A stretch of DNA of 64,000 nucleotides, from positions 25,617,632 to 25,681,631 of the forward strand of contig CM044867.1 in the NCBI GenBank assembly GCA_024500155.1, in the 5' to 3' direction. The position numbers and the translations under genes are program-made. Origin of the DNA: Chenopodium formosanum (lineage: Eukaryota; Streptophyta; Magnoliopsida; Caryophyllales; Amaranthaceae). The notes beneath the pieces were generated by a model. It worked only from the letters and a program-made list of their open reading frames with translations. It was not told the DNA's origin and did no database searches. Within the stretch, counting starts at the first letter, position 1. Each line of letters opens with the position of its first letter. Of the stretch, positions 57,601 through 64,000 are shown one piece after another.

Positions 57601-60600
57601 ATTCATATGCCTGCATACTCTGATTCTATTATCAAAGGTGTTTCAACAGTTATGGTTTCATATTCCAGCTGGAATGGAGTAAAGATGCATGCCAATCGTG
57701 ATTTAATCACGGGATTTCTGAAAAATACCATGAAATTCAAGGTAATGTTGCCGATAAATCAACTAATCTTTAGTCTTACAATCTACTCTGCTCAGATTTA
57801 ATAAAGAGGATGCTCTTGTGTGCATTACGGTTAAGAAGATGTGGATTCCATATTACCATATTTTGCAACCCAATTTCAAAAGTCTGTTACTATGCAATTG
57901 AAGTTTGAACTAGACCTAAAAATAATTTTATTTTATTTTATTTATTTATTTATTTTTATTTTTTATTTTTTGGGTGTTTATAGAGCCACAAGGGCGGGTG
58001 ATGAGAATCGATCCCAAGACCCCTTGTAATCGGGATGGGAGCTCTAACCACTTGAGCTATCCCTCACTCTCACCTTAATTTTTTTTATTATGATAACTGA
58101 CTAATTAAGAAAAAATAAAATCTATAGAATCTTCTTCTAGACCAATATGCATATATTTTATTCTATATGGTATCTGTTTTCAATTTCCTTACAAGAGCAT
58201 TATGTTAAATGAGAATTTTTTGCTCTGTTTCAAAGTAGATAAGGCACCTGCTGTGTTGAACTGGATGTATAACAAGATAACGATTGATTGCCCAAATGTT
58301 TGAATACATGGCAGTAATGTTATACTGAAATCAGTATTAATGGTTTTCTGCTGTCTAAAGTTTGTATACTTAGCAATAATGTTATAATGTTTATATACTT
58401 AGCACGTGCTATAGCAAGAGATTAACAATATATCAAGGACAATTTGACTTTTGCAGTCAATTAAATTCAATCTTCCCTGCCATTTCAGTTATCACTAATC
58501 ACACACTGGGTTAATGTTTTGGAAATATGTCTTGATTTGTAAATGAAAATGACATTTGGTAGGGATGAAGGATATTTTTGAAATTGTCTAATACGCCCGA
58601 GGTCCTAAACCTGTTTTAATATTACTCTCAATCATTATTGAACAATATAAGCTTGGGCATGTGATCTGTTTAAACAAGTTCAAGTTTCATTAATCAATTA
58701 TCAAAGTTATAACTCTGCTAAATTTCTATGCCATTTACTCTAGGTGCTGTCATGGTGATCTATACACCATGCATGCGTAATGTGACCATTTGTACGTGAA
58801 CTTGTGTCATTAAGGTTTTGTTCTCTTATCATAGCCATTGATACTAAGCAGGATTTGATATTTTGTTGTCAATAGGGTTTTGTCATCTCAGATTGGCAAG
58901 GAATTGATCGGATTACTACACCACCTGGTGCCAACTATACATACTCAGTCTTGGCTGGTATTCAAGCTGGCATAGACATGGTTGGCGTCTTTTCATTTTG
59001 CATTGTCCTGAAGTTTTTCACGAAATCATTAGCAATTATTTGTTATTGTTAGATTAGAAGCCCCAGCTAATGATATTTCAAGTTTATTTGTGCTTGTTGA
59101 CTGACAGATCATGGTTCCATATGATTTCAATGTGTTCATAAGTGATCTAACACAATTAGTAAAAAGCAACGAGATCCCTATGGAGCGTATTGATGATGCT
59201 GTTTCGAGAATCTTGTTTGTCAAGTTCACAATGGGCCTTTTTGAGAACCCTTTTGGTGATCCCAGTCTTACAAAGGAGCTGGGAAGTGAGGTCAGTCAAA
59301 CATGCAATTTATGTATAAATATGCCTCCTTTGTTTTCCTCTTTTATCCCCTTCACCCTCCAAAACTTTGGAATTGGGAGTGATAAAAGTGTATAACTTTT
59401 CCCCTTCTTTTCTCTCAGTGATAGTATTAGAAAAACTTTGTTTTACTAATCTTAAATCACCTGTGATACCAATTCATTTCCATTTGCAATTGAGCTTATG
59501 ATGTACATGTGTAATGACAAAATCCTCACATGCGCAGCCCCACAGGGATTTGGCTAGAGAAGCGGTGAGAAAATCACTTGTTCTACTGAAAAATGGTAAA
59601 CCCGGACAAGCTCCAGTGCTTCCCCTTCCCAAACGAGCATCAAAGGTACTAGTTGCCGGTGAGTATGCTGATAATCTGGGTTATCAATGTGGAGGATGGA
59701 CAATTAATTGGCAAGGATTCACTGACAACAAATCCACAAGAGGTATCTATCTTACCTTCCTATCTTGGTGCATTAATTAAGAAATACATACACCTAGAGC
59801 TACCCAGTAATTATGCCCATGAAAGTGAGATGGTAGTGTACCTAGTGACAGTGTGACACATTAGTCTTCTTAATATTTGGTTGTATTAACATATTCTACA
59901 TTATTAATGGAATTTGGTCTTTAAATGATCAGGAACAACCATCCTTAGTGCCGTAAAATCTGCAGTTGATCCAAGCACCGAGCTGGTATTCCAGGAAAAT
60001 CCTACTGAAGACTTTGTTAACTCCAACAACTTTGATTATGCTATTGTTGTTGTTGGAGAGCCCCCTTACGCAGAAACTGCTGGAGACAGTCAGAATCTCA
60101 CGATGGCAGATCCTGGCCCGACTGTCATTAACAATGTCTGTGGGGCTGTGCAGTGTGTTGTTATAATCATATCTGGCCGGCCTCTTGTTATTGAACCATA
60201 CATGAATACAATCCATGCCTTAGTGGCGGCGTGGTTGCCTGGGACAGAAGGTCAGGGAGTGGCTGATGTTTTGTTTGGTGACCACGAATTCACTGGAAAG
60301 TTGGCCAGAACTTGGTTTAAGACTGTAGATCAGCTCCCAATGAACAGTGGGGATCCACATTATGACCCTCTCTTCCCCTTAGGCTTTGGACTCCAAACGG
60401 TGTCACTTGTCACTAGGTAAACCAGCTTTACTACTCCAGTAGACTATACTCACCTAGAAATCTAGAATACATGTCTTGAATCATTGATTAAGCTAAAAAG
60501 TGTGTAGAATTTTTGGGTTTTATTTATTTATTTTTTAATTTTTTAATTTTAATTTATTGAATTATGGATTTCCTTAGTAAGATTTTGATTCTTTTTTTTG

Positions 60601-60706
60601 TGTTTTATTTTTCAGATCTGTATCAGCAGCTGTGAACGGAGGGCCATGCATTCTCATGGTCACAGTTTCTCTATTTATCAGCTTATACCTTAAAGTTGCA
60701 TTATGA
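54659..60706 (+). CDS. Glycoside hydrolase family 3 beta-glucan exohydrolase / beta-glucosidase
   Basis: Ten exons (54659-54881, 55527-55731, 56186-56276, 56371-56513, 57498-57741, 58876-58980, 59108-59290, 59538-59742, 59933-60416, 60616-60706) read to 657 residues, the usual size of plant secreted GH3 enzymes. Residues 1-22 form a signal peptide. The N-terminal barrel shows [59 protein letters not shown] and the nucleophile motif ISDWQGID (Asp308). The C-terminal domain shows [22 protein letters not shown] containing the likely acid/base Glu, and [20 protein letters not shown] hydrophobic end (about 638-657) could be a GPI signal or membrane anchor. Family members remove glucose from wall beta-glucans. 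Intron 2 has a GC donor. The start was chosen to begin the signal peptide. Confidence 0.94.
55732..56185 (+). other. GC-AG intron of the GH3 gene
   Basis: Exon 2 ends ...GCTACCAG and the intron begins GCAAGT; it ends TATAG before GGACCC. Only this junction restores the conserved ATRDPDL segment: using the GT four bases later would read into a stop. GCAAGT is the typical context of the minor GC-AG class. Confidence 0.85.
57925..58070 (-). mobile_element. tRNA-derived SINE in GH3 intron 5
   Basis: On the minus strand, GAGGGATAGCTCAAGTGGTT (A box) and GGGATCGATTCTCATC (B box) have tRNA-like spacing, followed by CCCTTGTGGCTCTATAAACA and an A-rich (AAAT)n tail (57912-57970 on the plus strand). 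It does not close as a functional tRNA. Target duplication unclear in AT-rich flanks. Confidence 0.78.
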
Positions 60707-61093
60707 TAGTTAGAGTTCCAGGAGGGATTGATTAGATTTAGATTTGTTGGATTAATTGGATATGTTTAGTACATTCTTTATCCTACATTATCTTTTTTAT
60801 TCTTAATTTCATTTGCTTACATACCATTAATTTATATTCCTTCCTTAATTAATTACACATTTTCAGCATTACCTTTCCATTATTTTTTGTGCGTTTTTAA
60901 CAGGAATATTATTTAATAAATGAATGCGAATGTAATCAGTATGGAGTACTTATTTAAGACACGAGAAATTACTTTGCGTGTATCTATCCTAATACATCGT
61001 ATATTAGAAACGTATATTAGAAAGTGTTTCTAATAAATTTATGGGCAATGATGTGCTTAGACATTGGTTAGTGGAGTAAAAGATTTTAACTTA

Positions 61094-61265
61094 GGGCCTG
61101 TTCACATTTACTTAATTTCAGTTCAGTTCAGTTCCAATCAGTTCAGTTCAGTTCAGCTCTTAATTTCCCTCTCACATAAAATATTCATTTCAGTTCAGTT
61201 CAGTTCAGCTTCAATCAGTTCAGTTCAGTTTAGTTCAGCTCAATTCAGTAAATATGAACAGGCCC
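61094..61265. mobile_element. PIF/Harbinger-type MITE, 172 bp
   Basis: Ends GGGCCTGTTCACATTTACT and AGTAAATATGAACAGGCCC, flanked by TTA (61091-61093, 61266-61268). The interior is a TTCAG pentamer array (AGTTCAGTTCAG). Confidence 0.93.
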
Positions 61266-61549
61266 TTAGTGCTGTCAATATGGCACTTATGCCTTGTTCT
61301 TTTGAGCATAAACGAGTTGAAATAGAAATAATGAACTAAGCAGAGCTAAGCTAAATTAAAGTGAAAATATATCCAAAAGAATGGTGTACAAGATGTTAAC
61401 CTATATCTATCAAATTCTTTTAAATAATGAAATATTTGTATTAAAACTGTTTTAATTTATCAAACCCATAGTCAAATAATTCAAATTCTCCAAGGTAAGT
61501 AATTTCACAAACCCTATGTTGTAAGCTTAAATTTATCCCTTTTTTCTTC

Positions 61550-61553
<4 letters not shown>

Positions 61554-61629
<76 letters not shown>
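61554..61629. repeat. (AT)n microsatellite
   Basis: About 37 AT units between the GH3 and CPN20 genes. Confidence 0.95.
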
Positions 61630-61630
<1 letters not shown>

Positions 61631-62009
61631 ATTGCGTACATCTATTCAACTGTTGTAAATGAACATTCTGACCGTAGAAAATTGTAAGTAGACAAGTAAA
61701 AGCTCATATAAATTCAATTTTTCAACATCCAAGCAAAGCTTGTTAGTGACGTTTTGGCAGTATATGAGTAAAAGTAAACAAGAAACTGTTACTATCCAGC
61801 CTTAAATGAATGAAGAAATTTAATAACACAAATTCAACTCATCATAACCTACAAAAATGTACTAAAGCAATGTTTTATTCTGATGAATGGTTTTGCTAGC
61901 AATATCAATTTGCTTAACATAAGAGCTCTGAAATCTTAAGGTGAGGCAGAATGAGCTACAAAGATTAAATCTACAACTGACAGATAAAAGTTATAAGGTA
62001 TGAGGCGAT

Positions 62010-63245
62010 CTAAGATAGCACAGCCATCACATCTGATGCTCTCAACGCGATGTAGTCAGAGCCATCAGCACCCTGCAAATCATTTCCGGCATATTTGGAG
62101 TACAAAACTGTATTTCCTGGAGAAACAGGGAGTGGAGTCCTGTTTCCCTCTTCGTCTAAAGAACCAGGACCTGTTGCAACTACCTGTCAAGTCAATAAAG
62201 GCAGGCAAGTATGATGAGTCAATTAAAGATTCTAAATATTATCCAACATTTCATGGTATTAATGTCCAAATTATGACAGATTGACAGCACTATTATAATA
62301 ATTATCAATAAGAGTGAAAATTGTCAATTGGCAATCATTTATCACAGTTCAAGCAGGACATATACCGTGCCAAATGAAGGCTTCTCCTTAGTCGACTCTG
62401 CCAGCAACAATCCTCCAGCAGTCTTATTCTCAACCTCAGCAACCTGTCCGTGTTATACAAATGCAAATCAGTGATACCGTGCCAAATGAATTTGTATTTA
62501 ATTGTAAACGCCTCAAAAGGTGTTGTTTTCCAGGGCCACAAACCTTAATCAACAGGCGATCATTTAAAGGCTTGAGGTCCTTAACATCATCAGTCTCCAG
62601 AATGCCAATTATATCATCTTCCTTGAGTATCAGATGACTCAATCCTTCCACTTCTATTTCAGTACCTGTGTACTTGGAATATACAACTTCGGCACCAGTC
62701 TAAAGAAAAAAAAATATACAGAATTGGTTAATCACAATTCACAGTCAACAAGCTAATATGGGATCTGCATATTAAAGCATAGGAGCATCAACCTTGATGG
62801 CAACAGGCAGTTTTTTATCCCCAACTTTCTTGCCTGACCCGATGGCAACAACTTCACCTGATTGAGGTTTTTTTTGTGCACCTGTGGGAAGAAAAATGCC
62901 ACTAGTGGTCTTCTCCTCAACAATCTTTGTTTTTACTAAAACTCTATCTCCCAGTGGCTTAACTGATGTATACTGTCCACAGATAGGGTGACCAATGAAT
63001 CATATCAAAGTTTTATCTGGTTAAGAGGAAAACATTGAGTACTATATACACTGTCATACACTAACCTTGTTTGAGGTTACAGAGGCAGCATTAACAGCCA
63101 AAGCACGGTATGACCTTGAAGTAGAATTAGGATATGCAACAGAAACATTGATCTTCGAACTTCCAGAAGCAGAGCGAAGACCTTCGAACAAGGGTAAATT
63201 TTTGATAGTTAGAGATGAAGTACTTGTAAGCTGTGTGGCAGCCAT
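62010..63245 (-). CDS. CPN20: 20-kDa chloroplast co-chaperonin (double Cpn10)
   Basis: Five exons (63245-63066, 62972-62793, 62699-62544, 62443-62366, 62183-62010) join to 255 residues. Residues 1 to about 55 are a Ser/Thr/Ala-rich plastid transit peptide. Two tandem Cpn10 domains follow: the first (about 61-155) with [10 protein letters not shown] and mobile loop [10 protein letters not shown], the second (about 160-254) with [10 protein letters not shown] and mobile loop [12 protein letters not shown]. Each loop keeps the hydrophobic IxL-type contact. The protein caps the Cpn60 chaperonin in the stroma during protein folding, Rubisco included; in Arabidopsis it is also reported to affect iron superoxide dismutase and ABA signalling. 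An AG acceptor two bases before the ATG (CCACAGGA) suggests a leader intron. Length matches the known plant protein (about 253). Confidence 0.96.
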
Positions 63246-64000
63246 TCCTGTGGATATTAAGAACCAAGAAAGAGATCAGATGCCATGTTTAATACGAAGT
63301 ATATACTATCTATTTTACAGTGGTAGCATACGTAACACTTTGACCTCTACAGTTAAAAATCTTGTTTCCAATCATCAAGTTGATGAATTTGAATATGCCA
63401 TGGAGCAAATACTATCTGAAGTAGAAAATCCATAGTATGTGTATAACAATTGTTTCTAAGCATTGCTTAGCCCTGAACAAGTGAACAATAATGCAATATC
63501 TTTTTTTCTCATGACTACCGACCCAAAATAATCGGACCCTTCAAAACTTTAACAAGTTGGAGTTTGAACAAGTATTGATTTACTGATTTAGAAGTGTTCA
63601 GAAGCTCAATGGGAATTCCACAGTATGTAACACAACTATGGAGCTCTATAGAGTAGCATAGACTATGGAGTGAGGCAAATCAAACAAGGAGCAGTTCATG
63701 TTGGACATTACAATCATTCTCAGCTCAGTGGGAATTACACAGTTGCAATAATAGCAAAAGATACGCTGTATTAGGTAGATTGGAAGTATGCCATCAGTGT
63801 TAGCAAAATACCCATCTATGAAATGTTTACAAATCTATCAGTATTCAGCGCTTAAGGTCTCAATACACAATTAGACGAATTAGTAGACTACCAAATGTCT
63901 AACTACACGGTTTTTCTCTCAAAACCCTCGATGTTACATACGTATAACCACACTCTACCCACCCCATCTCCTTTAAGATACTCCTCATACTTCATTTGTC
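63246..64000 (-). promoter_or_regulatory. Upstream region of CPN20 (leader and promoter)
   Basis: Probably holds a leader intron and the minus-strand promoter of CPN20. The plus-strand frame 63067-63435 is antisense to exon 1 and has no protein similarity I recognise. Nothing else seen up to the window edge. Confidence 0.4.

Larger units (their letters stand above)
60707..62009. other. Convergent intergenic region between GH3 and CPN20
   Basis: 3' flanks of both genes face each other here. Contains a Harbinger-type MITE (61094-61265) and an (AT)n tract (61554-61629). No gene seen. Confidence 0.6.

Noticed and set aside
58001..58070. Possible tRNA gene
   Set aside because: A- and B-box-like words are present, but the acceptor and anticodon stems do not close and an A-rich tail follows, so it was called a SINE.
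63067..63435. 122-codon plus frame
   Set aside because: Antisense to CPN20 exon 1 and its leader; no independent support.
1..64000. CRISPR arrays, bacterial operons, phage or organelle-genome insertions
   Set aside because: No regular spacer arrays, Shine-Dalgarno-linked gene runs or organelle genes were seen; the content is ordinary nuclear plant DNA.

Overview
The window is plant nuclear DNA from a eudicot. It is AT-rich and dense in transposable elements, with a few interrupted genes whose introns keep GT-AG borders and plant-type exon structure. Remembered similarity of the CPN20 protein to the spinach chaperonin suggests Caryophyllales, perhaps the Amaranthaceae/Chenopodiaceae side, but that placement is inference. 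There is no bacterial-style operon, CRISPR array or recognisable rRNA or tRNA gene.

Six protein genes can be assembled exon by exon with open frames throughout: MED11 (9350-10278, +), a phytocyanin (20082-21270, +), a 19-exon DExH-box RNA helicase of the Arabidopsis DExH3 type (22059-37529, -), an HSP20-like RTM2-type membrane protein (39590-44340, -), a GH3 beta-glucan exohydrolase/beta-glucosidase (54659-60706, +) and the plastid co-chaperonin CPN20 (62010-63245, -). They are unrelated housekeeping or cell-wall/membrane genes with no sign of a cluster. The phytocyanin and helicase genes converge, and so do the GH3 and CPN20 genes.

Layout. 1-9.3 kb is repeats: a solo-LTR-like element with a 5-bp target duplication, then the 5' half of a Ty3-type retrotransposon (LTR, primer-binding site, broken gag). 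9.3-13.4 kb is MED11 and its downstream region. 13.4-19.5 kb is repeats, including a second copy of the solo-LTR family inserted into a GGGTCGGGT-rich repeat. 19.6-37.5 kb holds the phytocyanin and helicase genes, whose introns carry a LINE, MITEs and a large hairpin. 39.6-44.3 kb is the RTM2-like gene, whose single 3.8-kb intron is packed with MITEs, a fold-back MULE and a SINE. 44.3-53.5 kb is repeats. 53.5-64 kb holds the GH3 and CPN20 genes.

I found no previously undescribed coding system. The most interesting features are structural. They are a nested solo LTR whose empty site survives 30 kb away in a sister repeat; a Stowaway-like MITE whose TA target duplication forms positions +2/+3 of a splice donor; several fold-back elements (three with Mutator-type 9-bp target duplications) carrying GC-rich cores; a roughly 300-bp-arm palindrome in a helicase intron; a GC-AG intron in the GH3 gene; and a phytocyanin with Leu at the axial copper position. 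Element boundaries come from reading terminal repeats and target duplications by eye.
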